In this document: positions 56,360 through 63,910 of the stretch, one piece after another | Numbering within the stretch: the first letter of the stretch is position 1 | Layout: each line of letters opens with the position of its first letter | Virus record (IMG/VR): IMGVR_UViG_3300006641_000031 | Coordinates: 1 to 64,000 of that record | Source: a virus | DNA: 64,000 bases | Direction: 5' to 3' (one strand) | Position numbers and translations under genes: made by a program | Notes under the pieces: generated by a model | Seen by the model: the letters and a program-made list of their open reading frames with translations, nothing else | Databases searched by the model: none | What the model was told of the DNA's origin: nothing

Positions 56360-56545
56360 ATGTTGGTGCTAAGTAGAAAAGCCAATGAATCTATTATCAT
56401 TGGTGGCAATATTCGCGTGTTGGTGGTGGAAGTGTCTGGAACTCATGTGAAGCTGGGAATCGAAGCCCCACGAGAGGTCACTATCAACCGATCCGAAATT
56501 CAAGCTATTGTGGATGCTAGAAAGGAAACGGAACATCATGGTTGA
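56360..56545 (+). CDS. csrA: CsrA-family RNA-binding regulator
   Basis: 61 aa. It has the whole CsrA core: 'MLVLSRKANESIIIGGNIRV', then 'LGIEAPREVTINRSEI' with the RNA-contact R (position about 44), and a short helical tail. CsrA dimers bind GGA motifs in mRNA leaders and change translation. It starts 2 bases after queC and overlaps the next gene by 8 bases. In a phage it could steer its own operon or host carbon and motility genes. Confidence 0.9.
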   Translation: MLVLSRKANESIIIGGNIRVLVVEVSGTHVKLGIEAPREVTINRSEIQAIVDARKETEHHG

Positions 56546-57470
56546 GATTGTAAATTTTTCCTATGGTGAAGTTCGGCGACGCTTTTTGCGTTTGCTTCAA
56601 GAAGCGGACTTTTTGAGATCAAGTCATTTTCTGCGACTCTCCCGGGATCAGGCTGGAGAGGTTCGTATGAAAGTTTACGCGATCCCCAATGGTGGTCTTC
56701 CCGTGGGGGCCATGTTTTTGAACTACTCAGACCACTACACTTTGGTTGAAGATCCTTGTGATGCCGATCTCTTTGTGGATGATTTGGTGGATAGTGGGAG
56801 TACCAGAGATCGCTACATGCGGGAATATCCTGACGCTGTTGGGTTTTTGGCGTTGGTGGATAAACCCCAGGAGAACATTTGTTCGTGGATTTCTTTTCCA
56901 TGGGAGCGCCAGCAAAAACAGGACGGTCCCCAAGATAATGTGCGTCGTATTCTTCAGTACCTTGGGGAAGATTGCAATCGGGATGGATTGCTTAAGACTC
57001 CGGATCGAGTGGTACGTTCGTGGGATGAATTGTTTGCCGGCTACAAACGGAATCCTGGAGATGTTATTACTGTTTTTGAAGAACCATGTGATGAAATGGT
57101 GGTATTGCGCAATGTGGAATTTATTTCCTGTTGTGAGCATCATATGCTGCCGTTTCATGGTAAGGCTCACATCGCGTATATCCCAAATGGCAAAGTGATC
57201 GGGGTTTCCAAGTTGGCTCGTATTTTGGAAATCTATTGTCGGCGCTTACAAGTTCAGGAACGAATTTGCCAGCAGGTTACTGAAGCCCTGGACAAGTACC
57301 TCCATCCGTTGGGGGCCGCTTGCGTGCTAGAGGGAGTTCATTTGTGCATGGTGGCACGGGGCGTCTCTAAGCAATCTTCCGTTATGGTGACCTCGAGCAT
57401 GACTGGAGCATTTCGGGAGAAACCGGAGGCACGTAACGAGTTTCTGTCCCTCATTCGCAGGCAGGACTGA
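56538..57470 (+). CDS. folE: Guanine-phosphoribosyltransferase-like/GTP cyclohydrolase I fusion
   Basis: 310 aa; ATG 56538 with AAAGGAAACGG upstream. Residues 1-125 resemble xanthine-guanine phosphoribosyltransferase (Gpt): 'VYAIPNGGLPVGAMFL', the PRPP loop F79-VDDLVDSGST, then 'YMREYPDAVGFLALVDKPQE' and 'WISFPWE'. Residues 135-310 are GTP cyclohydrolase I: 'RRILQYLGEDCNRDGLLKTP', 'ISCCEHHMLPFHGKAHIAYI' (zinc C199, H202), 'CMVARGVSKQSSVMVTSSMT' (C270). The FolE part makes dihydroneopterin triphosphate from GTP, the first step of preQ0 synthesis. The Gpt-like part may salvage guanine. It precedes the DpdA-like gene by 1 base. Confidence 0.88.
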   Translation: MVEIVNFSYGEVRRRFLRLLQEADFLRSSHFLRLSRDQAGEVRMKVYAIPNGGLPVGAMFLNYSDHYTLVEDPCDADLFVDDLVDSGSTRDRYMREYPDAVGFLALVDKPQENICSWISFPWERQQKQDGPQDNVRRILQYLGEDCNRDGLLKTPDRVVRSWDELFAGYKRNPGDVITVFEEPCDEMVVLRNVEFISCCEHHMLPFHGKAHIAYIPNGKVIGVSKLARILEIYCRRLQVQERICQQVTEALDKYLHPLGAACVLEGVHLCMVARGVSKQSSVMVTSSMTGAFREKPEARNEFLSLIRRQD

Positions 57471-57471
57471 A

Positions 57472-58422
57472 ATGGTTCGTGAGAAATTGAATTTGCCTGA
57501 TCCTAATGAGGATTGGGAGTGTGGTTGTGTAAAGTCCCATTTTTTAGATAGTGGGGCTTTCACTATTTGGACTAAAGCGGCAGAGTATGCCAAGGAAAAT
57601 AAAACAGATCAGTGGGCGTATTACGACACTCCTGACTTTTATGAGTACCTTGACAGCTATGCCGCTTTTGTTCAAAAGTTCCACTATGCCATAGACCACT
57701 ATGCCAATGTGGACGCCATTCCAAATCCAGAACTCACGTATCGCAATCAAAAGTATTTAGAACAGACTCACGGGTTGAATCCGGTTCCTGTTGTCCATTA
57801 TCGCACTTCTTTGGATTGGTTGAAGCGTTATGTGGACGAGGGTTACGATTTTATTGCTCTTGGTGGATTGGTTGGAAGTCTTACTCAAGAACATTGCCGT
57901 GGGTGGTTGGATCGTTGCTTTGATTTTTTGTGTGACAACCCCTCTCGTTGTCCCCGAGTCCGTATTCATGGCTTTGGTGTGACGTCTTACGAGTTGTTGT
58001 TGCGGTACCCTTGGTATTCGGTGGACAGCACCAGTTGGACAAAGATTGGGGCTTTTGGTGGCATTTCTGTCCCTCACCAGCGCCGGGGTGAGTTTGTCTT
58101 TACGGAACAGCCTTATATCTTGGGTGTGAGCATTGATTCACCCAAGCGAAGGGAACGTGGCTATCATTATTTCACGTTATCCTCCGGAGAGAAAGCTATC
58201 GTTCGTAAGTGGTTGTCTGATATTGGAGTTGGTCTTGGGAAGTGGAAGTGGAATCCCGATGGCACTTACGAAGTTTTGGAATATGGTGTGGTGACGAGAC
58301 ACGTGGAAAGGCGGTATGCAAATCTGATGTTTTACCAACGAATGGTGGAATCGATGCCGGCTTATCCATTTCCATTCCATTTGAAGAACCGGGTTTCCAT
58401 TAAGGGGTTCGGTCTCATATGA
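57472..58422 (+). CDS. dpdA: DpdA-like DNA guanine transglycosylase
   Basis: 316 aa. It resembles the phage DpdA group of tRNA-guanine transglycosylase-fold enzymes: 'KSHFLDSGAFTIWT' (D26 near the base site), 'YANVDAIPNPELTYRNQKYL', 'VPVVHYRTSLDWLKRYVDEG', 'YDFIALGGLVGS', 'VRIHGFGVTSYELLLRYPWY' and 'VDSTSWTKIGAFGG'. It would exchange guanine in DNA for a preQ0-type base. The first beta strand expected upstream of LDSGAF is missing here, and a short gene with that look follows. Location after queDEC and FolE supports the role strongly. Confidence 0.82.
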   Translation: MVREKLNLPDPNEDWECGCVKSHFLDSGAFTIWTKAAEYAKENKTDQWAYYDTPDFYEYLDSYAAFVQKFHYAIDHYANVDAIPNPELTYRNQKYLEQTHGLNPVPVVHYRTSLDWLKRYVDEGYDFIALGGLVGSLTQEHCRGWLDRCFDFLCDNPSRCPRVRIHGFGVTSYELLLRYPWYSVDSTSWTKIGAFGGISVPHQRRGEFVFTEQPYILGVSIDSPKRRERGYHYFTLSSGEKAIVRKWLSDIGVGLGKWKWNPDGTYEVLEYGVVTRHVERRYANLMFYQRMVESMPAYPFPFHLKNRVSIKGFGLI

Positions 58423-58619
58423 TCCTTTACTATTCAGGGGATGGGAGTCATTGGTCTCAGCCAGAAATAGCTTTGAGAAACGAATGCACTCTGATGTTGA
58501 CGTTTTGGCCAATGTACCAATCTGGAAAATTGACCAAGCGTTTTAAGATGATCAAGGACAAGCGGAAAGAAAACTACTTGAAGAAGAAAGGGAATGTTCG
58601 TGGTAAAGGTAAATCGTGA
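58419..58619 (+). CDS. Short protein resembling the missing N-terminal part of DpdA
   Basis: 66 aa, ATG overlapping the dpdA stop. 'MILYYSGDGSHWSQPEIALR' and 'CTLMLTFWPMYQSGKLTKRF' have the strand and helix pattern that precedes the LDSGAF motif in many phage TGT-fold proteins. The last 20 residues are very basic. Order is reversed compared with an unsplit enzyme (C-part gene first, N-part second). It overlaps the sliding-clamp gene by 26 bases. The relation to DpdA is an inference from pattern. Confidence 0.5.
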   Translation: MILYYSGDGSHWSQPEIALRNECTLMLTFWPMYQSGKLTKRFKMIKDKRKENYLKKKGNVRGKGKS

Positions 58620-59646
58620 GCTGTTGTTGCAGCAATTGGAATCGGTCCAGCCCGGCCTGTCCACTCGGGAGATTGTGGAGCAGAGCAGTTGTTTTTGTTT
58701 CCGTGGTGGAATGGTTTTTACGTTTAACGAGGAAATTGCTTGCAGTCATGAGTGTAACCTTCCATTGGAAGGTGCAATTCAGGCTGCTCCTTTTTTGGCT
58801 ATTCTGCGCAAACTACCGGATGAAGAACTGGAGGTGGTGGAAGCGGAAGGGGAGATCCAGTTGTTTGGAAAGCGTCGCACTCTTGGGATTCGTCGGGAGT
58901 CTGATTTCTTACTCCCTATTGATTCTGTAGAGTTGCCTAAAAAGTGGAAGCCTTTGCCGGCGGAGTTTTTGGAGGCAATTGGAATTGTCCAGACTTGCGT
59001 TGGAAAAGACGAATCTTTCTTTTCTATGACATGCGTTCATGTCCATCCCGATTATTTGGAAGCCTGCGATAACACGCAATTGTGCCGATATGCTCTCACG
59101 ACTAATGTCAGGGAGGAATTTTTGGTGCGCGGCTCCAGTGTTAAGCACATCACTTCTTTGGGGATGATTGAGTTTTCCGAAACCAAGTCTTGGTTGCATT
59201 TTCGTTCTTCGTCTGGATTGATTCTTTCTTGTAGGCGTTACATCGAGGAGTTCCCAGATCTTTCCAAGTTGTTGAAATGTCGTGGTATTAAGACGACCTT
59301 ACCCAAGGGATTGGTGGAAGCTGCCGAAAAGGCCAGTGTTTTTTCTGCAGAAAATGTGGACGCCAATCAAGTAACTATTGAGTTGCGTCCGGGTAAGTTG
59401 CGGATTCGTGGGCAAGGCATTTCTGGTTGGTACACGGAGACCAAGAAGATCCAGTATGACGGTGAGCCTATTCTTTTTTTGGTGTCACCCCAATTGTTGT
59501 CTGAGATCACACAGCGGTATAACGAATGCGAGATTTCCCAGGAGCGTTTGAAGGTGGAAGGAAAAGGTTTCACCTACGTTACGTGTCTTGGTGCTCCTGC
59601 GGCAGAGAAAGAAACGGAACCAGCTGAAGAGGCTGTTGTAGAATGA
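58594..59646 (+). CDS. dnaN: Sliding clamp (DnaN/PCNA-type processivity factor)
   Basis: 350 aa; ATG 58594. It has clamp-like alternating strands and helices in three parts: 'FVVKVNRELLLQQLESVQPG', 'MVFTFNEEIACSHECN', 'VEAEGEIQLFGKRRTLGIRR', and the third domain ending 'EISQERLKVEGKGFTYVTCL'. The size matches bacterial beta clamps. An acidic tail 'EKETEPAEEAVVE' follows. It overlaps the UDG-exonuclease gene by 4 bases and lies beside a clamp loader, which supports the call. Confidence 0.75.
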   Translation: MFVVKVNRELLLQQLESVQPGLSTREIVEQSSCFCFRGGMVFTFNEEIACSHECNLPLEGAIQAAPFLAILRKLPDEELEVVEAEGEIQLFGKRRTLGIRRESDFLLPIDSVELPKKWKPLPAEFLEAIGIVQTCVGKDESFFSMTCVHVHPDYLEACDNTQLCRYALTTNVREEFLVRGSSVKHITSLGMIEFSETKSWLHFRSSSGLILSCRRYIEEFPDLSKLLKCRGIKTTLPKGLVEAAEKASVFSAENVDANQVTIELRPGKLRIRGQGISGWYTETKKIQYDGEPILFLVSPQLLSEITQRYNECEISQERLKVEGKGFTYVTCLGAPAAEKETEPAEEAVVE

Positions 59647-60893
59647 AAGGCTTTTTTTCCGGTTCTACACTGGCCCAAAGTAAGAAACCAAGCCCCACAA
59701 TTCCGCTTTGTGGGGCTTGTGGTCTTTACAAGGGCTGCAAATCCCCAAAGATGTCTTTTAGTGGTAATGGGCGCCGAAGAATTTTAATTGTGGGCGACTT
59801 TCCAGGGAAAGAGGAGGATTTAGAAGGGACTCATTTTGTAGGACGGACTGGTAAGTTTCTTAAACGAACTTTGAGATCTTTGGGTGGTGATCCTGAGGAA
59901 GATTACTGGTATGACAACGCCCTCATTTGTCATTTGTCTAAAAAACAAAATGAGGGGAATGTCGAAGTTTCCATTTCAGACAGGATTGGTTATTGCCGTC
60001 CAAATTTAATACGCACTATTGAGCAGTTGCGGCCACAAGTCATCCTTTTGTTGGGTTACGAAGCGGTTCAGAGTATCATTGGATCGATTTGGAAAGAGGA
60101 TGTTGGTATTTTGAGCCGTTGGACTGGATTTCAAATTCCGTGTCGGAAATGGAATTGTTGGATTTGCCCCACATATGATCCGAATTATGTTTTACGCACT
60201 CTAGAGTCCCGTAAAAAAGATCCGGTTCCTAATTTGTGGTTTCGTCGGCATTTGGAATCAGCCCTTCAATTATCTGGTCGTCCATATGACGAGATACCAA
60301 ACGAAATTAAGGAGGTTGAACTCGTTTTAGATACGGATGAGGCGGCTAGAATTTTGGACAAGATGGTAGAGCGTGGTGGTGTTGTGGCATTTGATTACGA
60401 GACCACTATGCTCAAGCCAGATTGGTTTGATGCTGAAATTTTGTCTTGTTCCGTATGTTGGAATGGGAAGAAAACCATAGCATTTCCTTGGCGTGGTGCT
60501 GCTGTGCCGGCGATGGGACGGTTAATTCGTTCTTCTATGCCTAAGATCGCCAGTAATCTCAAAATGGAGGATCGTTGGTCCAGAATGGAGTTTGGCAAGC
60601 CCGTTAAGAATTGGGCGTGGTGTACGATGACTGCAGCACACGCATTAGATAACAGACCTGGAATTTGTGGGTTAAAGTTCCAATCTTTTGTATTGTTGGG
60701 AGCGGAGAGTTACGATGATCACATTTCCAAGTTTCTGTCTTCCAATAATTCTAACTTGCGCACAAATCAGATTTTAGAGCAAGTGAACCTCCATGATCTT
60801 TTGCTTTACAATGGATTGGACTCTTTGTTGGAGTACCGTGTTGCTGAAAAGCAAATGGTTCAATTTGGTATTTCCATGAAAGATTGGCTATGA
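59643..60893 (+). CDS. Uracil-DNA glycosylase-like/3'-5' exonuclease fusion
   Basis: 416 aa. Residues about 20-220 follow a family 4/5 UDG: Cys-rich start 'CGACGLYKGCKSPKM', 'RILIVGDFPGKEEDLEGTHF' and 'VGRTGKFLKRTL', a second Cys pair ('CRKWNCWIC') that could hold an iron-sulfur cluster, and 'PTYDPNYVLR' near the H-P motif place. Residues about 235-410 are a DnaQ-type exonuclease: ExoI 'VAFDYETT', ExoII 'IASNLKMEDRW', ExoIII 'YNGLDSLLEYRV'. It is the proofreading and uracil-scanning half of a split polymerase; the polymerase half follows in the next gene. Confidence 0.8.
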   Translation: MKGFFSGSTLAQSKKPSPTIPLCGACGLYKGCKSPKMSFSGNGRRRILIVGDFPGKEEDLEGTHFVGRTGKFLKRTLRSLGGDPEEDYWYDNALICHLSKKQNEGNVEVSISDRIGYCRPNLIRTIEQLRPQVILLLGYEAVQSIIGSIWKEDVGILSRWTGFQIPCRKWNCWICPTYDPNYVLRTLESRKKDPVPNLWFRRHLESALQLSGRPYDEIPNEIKEVELVLDTDEAARILDKMVERGGVVAFDYETTMLKPDWFDAEILSCSVCWNGKKTIAFPWRGAAVPAMGRLIRSSMPKIASNLKMEDRWSRMEFGKPVKNWAWCTMTAAHALDNRPGICGLKFQSFVLLGAESYDDHISKFLSSNNSNLRTNQILEQVNLHDLLLYNGLDSLLEYRVAEKQMVQFGISMKDWL

Positions 60894-62290
60894 AACCAGT
60901 TACTTTTGAGGCTTACCAGCTTTTGCGTGATGGGTTGGTAGAGTTTTCTGGTATGGAGGCAAATGGGATTTGTGTAGATGTGGAACGTCTGACGGCTAAC
61001 ATCCAAGAGGTGGAAGGCCGTGTTAAACAGCTGACCGCCCAGATACGGCAGACAGACGTTTGGCGATTGTGGTTAAAGATTTACGGGGGAAAGGCCAACA
61101 TGGGGAGTCGTCCTCAGTTGGCTAGAATTTTGTTTAAGGAGTTGGGATTTAAGGGGGAGCAGAACCATGACACGAATCGTTACATTTTGGACGAGGCCAC
61201 TCTTGCTAATATTGATCACCCCTTTTGCAAAATGTTTCTGGAAATAGAGAGGTGGAAAAAACTTCATGGTACTTTTCTTTTGGGGTTGCAGCGGGAGGTG
61301 TGCGACGGCTACCTCCACTCTTTTTTCAATCTCCACATAGCTAGAACTTACCGCAGTTCTAGTGACAGTATCAATTTCCAAAACATTCCGATTCGGGATC
61401 AAGAAGTTGGGGCGTACATTCGTTCTTGTTTTATTCCTCGTGGGAAAGATCGGGTGTTGGTGGAATTGGATTATTCTGGTGTAGAGGTTTTGGTGGCGGC
61501 TTGTTACCACAAAGACCCCACGATGATTCAGTACATTGAAAATCCCGGAAAAGATATGCACCGGGATATGGCGGCTCAATGTTACAAGCTGAAGCCAAAA
61601 CAGGTCACTAAGCAGCTTCGTTATTGTGGGAAGAATATGTTCGTCTTTCCAGAATTTTATGGGAGTTACTATGCCCAGTGTGCTGTTAATTTGTGGAATG
61701 CTTTGGATTCCATGTCTTTGACTTTGGAAGATGGGACGCGGGTTAAAGATCATTTAGCGGCTAAGGGAGTTACGAAGTTGGGTTCTGTGTCTGATTACAA
61801 GCCAGAACCGGGAACTTTCATGGATCATTTGAAAGATGTGGAAGACGATTTTTGGGGTCGGCGTTTTCAGGTATATGGAAGGTGGCGGGAAGATTGGTTT
61901 GAGAGTTACTTGAAAAATGGGGGATTTAATACCTTAACTGGATTTCGTATTGATGGAATTTACGGGCGAAATGACGTGATCAATTACCCGATTCAAGGGT
62001 CTGCTTTCCATTGTCTTCTTTGGTCCTTTATTCAAATTTCTCGTCAGCTTCGCCGGCGGAAGATGGACGCTTTGTTGGTAGGTCAAATCCATGACAGTAT
62101 TTTGGCCGATGTGCATGTGAGTTGTGTCCAAGACTATTTGATTTTGGCCAAAGAGATCATGGTGGATCGGTTAATGGAGCATTGGAAATGGATTATTGTA
62201 AACCTTAAGATTGAGGCGGAGGTGACCCCCGTAGGTGGTTCTTGGCACGACAAAAAGAAAGTGGATGACATTTACAAGTTTGCACTTTAA
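60890..62290 (+). CDS. polA: Family A DNA polymerase, polymerase domain only
   Basis: 466 aa; ATG 60890 overlaps the upstream TGA (an in-frame TTG is at 60884). Motif A is 'VLVELDYSGVEVLVAACYHK' (D and E present), motif B 'TKQLRYCGKNMFVFPEFYGS' (R, K, Y), and motif C 'GQIHDSILADV' (H-D-S in place of H-D-E). The O-helix reads K-N-M-F-V where E. coli has K-A-I-N-F, with an extra residue before YG. Proofreading is on the previous gene. It should be the phage replicase. Confidence 0.88.
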   Translation: MKPVTFEAYQLLRDGLVEFSGMEANGICVDVERLTANIQEVEGRVKQLTAQIRQTDVWRLWLKIYGGKANMGSRPQLARILFKELGFKGEQNHDTNRYILDEATLANIDHPFCKMFLEIERWKKLHGTFLLGLQREVCDGYLHSFFNLHIARTYRSSSDSINFQNIPIRDQEVGAYIRSCFIPRGKDRVLVELDYSGVEVLVAACYHKDPTMIQYIENPGKDMHRDMAAQCYKLKPKQVTKQLRYCGKNMFVFPEFYGSYYAQCAVNLWNALDSMSLTLEDGTRVKDHLAAKGVTKLGSVSDYKPEPGTFMDHLKDVEDDFWGRRFQVYGRWREDWFESYLKNGGFNTLTGFRIDGIYGRNDVINYPIQGSAFHCLLWSFIQISRQLRRRKMDALLVGQIHDSILADVHVSCVQDYLILAKEIMVDRLMEHWKWIIVNLKIEAEVTPVGGSWHDKKKVDDIYKFAL

Positions 62291-62300
62291 GGATTTTTGA

Positions 62301-63230
62301 ATGGAAGAGCTTTACAAGAAATATCGACCAGGGGTTTTCAAATCTGTACTGGGTCAGGAACAAGCCGTTGCGATGTTGAACGGTTATTTGACCAAGGGCA
62401 AACTCCCACATTTTTTGTTATTCACGGGTCCATCGGGGTGTGGGAAGACTACTCTTGCCAGGATTCTAAAAAATAAGTTGGAGTGTGCAGATACAGATTT
62501 TGTGGAAATCAATTGCGCGGATTTCCGTGGCATTGATATGGTGAGAGAAATTCGGGGACGTATGGGTCTGTCCCCTTTGGGTGGCTCCTGCCGCATTTGG
62601 CTCATTGACGAAGCCCACAAGCTCACCGGGGATGCTCAAAATGCTTTGTTGAAAATGTTGGAGGATACCCCAAAACACGTCTATTTCTTCATGGCGACGA
62701 CAGATCCAGATAAGTTGATCGCCACGATTAAGACACGGGCAACCGTGGTGGCGGTAAAGGCTCTCACACCCACTAAAGCAAAAGAATTAGTGGCTAAGGT
62801 ATTGCAAAGGGAGGAAGCCCAGTTAGAAGAAGACGTGGTGGATCGGTTGGTAGAAACGGCGGAGGGGTCCGCAAGAAAGTTATTGGTTTTGTTAGGACAG
62901 GTTTTGGAGCTGCCTAATTCTACGGAACAGCTCCAAATGCTTCAGTCCGTGGACGCCAAGGCTCAAGCTATTCAGTTGGCTAGAGCATTGTTTAATCCAA
63001 GGGTTACTTGGACTGATGTGGCGAAGCTTCTTAAAGAGGTTACCGAAGATCCAGAAAGTATTCGGTGGATGGTGCTTGGTTACTGTTCTTCTATTGTTCT
63101 TGCCAACAAGACTCCAGCGATGGTAAAGCGAGCACTTTTTGTTATGAATTGTTTCCGAGACAACTACTATGATACAAAAAAAGCTGGACTAATTTTGTCT
63201 TGTTCTGATGTACTTGGTCATGGTGGTTAA
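62301..63230 (+). CDS. Clamp loader ATPase (DnaX/RFC-like)
   Basis: 309 aa; ATG 62301 with AAGGATTT upstream. Walker A 'FTGPSGCGKTTLARILKN' near residue 40-57, Walker B 'RIWLIDEAHKLTGDAQNALL' near 94-113, sensor 1 'YFFMATTDPDKL', and the arginine-type segment 'KTRATVVAVKAL'. A helical C-domain follows. Compared with DnaX it lacks the tau/gamma tail, so it may form the whole loader with itself or with host subunits. Confidence 0.88.
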   Translation: MEELYKKYRPGVFKSVLGQEQAVAMLNGYLTKGKLPHFLLFTGPSGCGKTTLARILKNKLECADTDFVEINCADFRGIDMVREIRGRMGLSPLGGSCRIWLIDEAHKLTGDAQNALLKMLEDTPKHVYFFMATTDPDKLIATIKTRATVVAVKALTPTKAKELVAKVLQREEAQLEEDVVDRLVETAEGSARKLLVLLGQVLELPNSTEQLQMLQSVDAKAQAIQLARALFNPRVTWTDVAKLLKEVTEDPESIRWMVLGYCSSIVLANKTPAMVKRALFVMNCFRDNYYDTKKAGLILSCSDVLGHGG

Positions 63231-63262
63231 TCCATTCCGATTATGGTGGTGGAGGTTTATTT

Positions 63263-63745
63263 ATGGCTGACGAAGACATTGAATCCATTTTGGAAGTGGA
63301 TGAGTATGCTTTGGATCAAGAGTGGAAAAATCAACCGAAACTTTTTTTCCGGTATGCCAAGCAGTTAGCGGAAGCTCGGAAGTTATTGGATGAGGCCGAA
63401 GCCAATGTGGGGGTGGTTCGGGCAAAGCTAGACTCTATGATACGAGCGGAACCGGAAGACTTTGGTTTGGCCAAGATTACGGAAAAAGCGGTAGAGCAAG
63501 CGGTGGAGGCTCATGCGAAATTTCGTAAGGTGAAAGAAGTTGTTGTGGATCTAAAGTTTCGGGTCAATGTGTTACAAGCGGCTGTAACGGCATTGGACCA
63601 TCGCAAGCGGTCATTGGAGAATCTGGTGAACCTCCACGGTCAGCATTATTTTGCCACTCCGGTGACGAAGATGGATAAATCTGTAGGAGAGGATATTGTG
63701 AAAAGGAGTGTAAGAAATTCGGTCACAAAAACAGAACGGGAGTGA
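63263..63745 (+). CDS. Helical protein of the replication operon
   Basis: 160 aa, ATG with GGTGGAGG upstream. The pattern 'QEWKNQPKLFFRYAKQLAEA', 'LDSMIRAEPEDFGLAKITEK' and 'LKFRVNVLQAAVTALDHRKR' is a long helical pair with a start (Q-P-x-L-F-x-R-Y) known to me from phage proteins encoded near recombination or single-strand-binding genes. The exact role is not known. Confidence 0.6.
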   Translation: MADEDIESILEVDEYALDQEWKNQPKLFFRYAKQLAEARKLLDEAEANVGVVRAKLDSMIRAEPEDFGLAKITEKAVEQAVEAHAKFRKVKEVVVDLKFRVNVLQAAVTALDHRKRSLENLVNLHGQHYFATPVTKMDKSVGEDIVKRSVRNSVTKTERE

Positions 63746-63748
63746 CCT

Positions 63749-63910
63749 ATGGAGTGGGTTGCGGGTGTGTTGTGGGTCTTGTGTTGGATCTTGTGTTTCT
63801 TGGTGGTCTTTTTTGGATCGTTGTTTTGGCTGTTTTACGCGGCGAAAATAGTCACTTTTGGCGTATTGCAGTCTATCCGTTACTTTGAAAAGGAGAATGT
63901 AAATGAGTAA
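63749..63910 (+). CDS. Small membrane protein
   Basis: 53 aa. ATG 63749 begins 3 bases after the previous stop. About 35 residues are very hydrophobic ('WVAGVLWVLCWILCFLVVFF', 'GSLFWLFYAAKIVTF'), with room for one long or two short membrane spans, and a charged end 'RYFEKENVNE'. It overlaps the next gene by 8 bases. It may anchor replication proteins or affect the host membrane; not shown. Confidence 0.6.
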   Translation: MEWVAGVLWVLCWILCFLVVFFGSLFWLFYAAKIVTFGVLQSIRYFEKENVNE

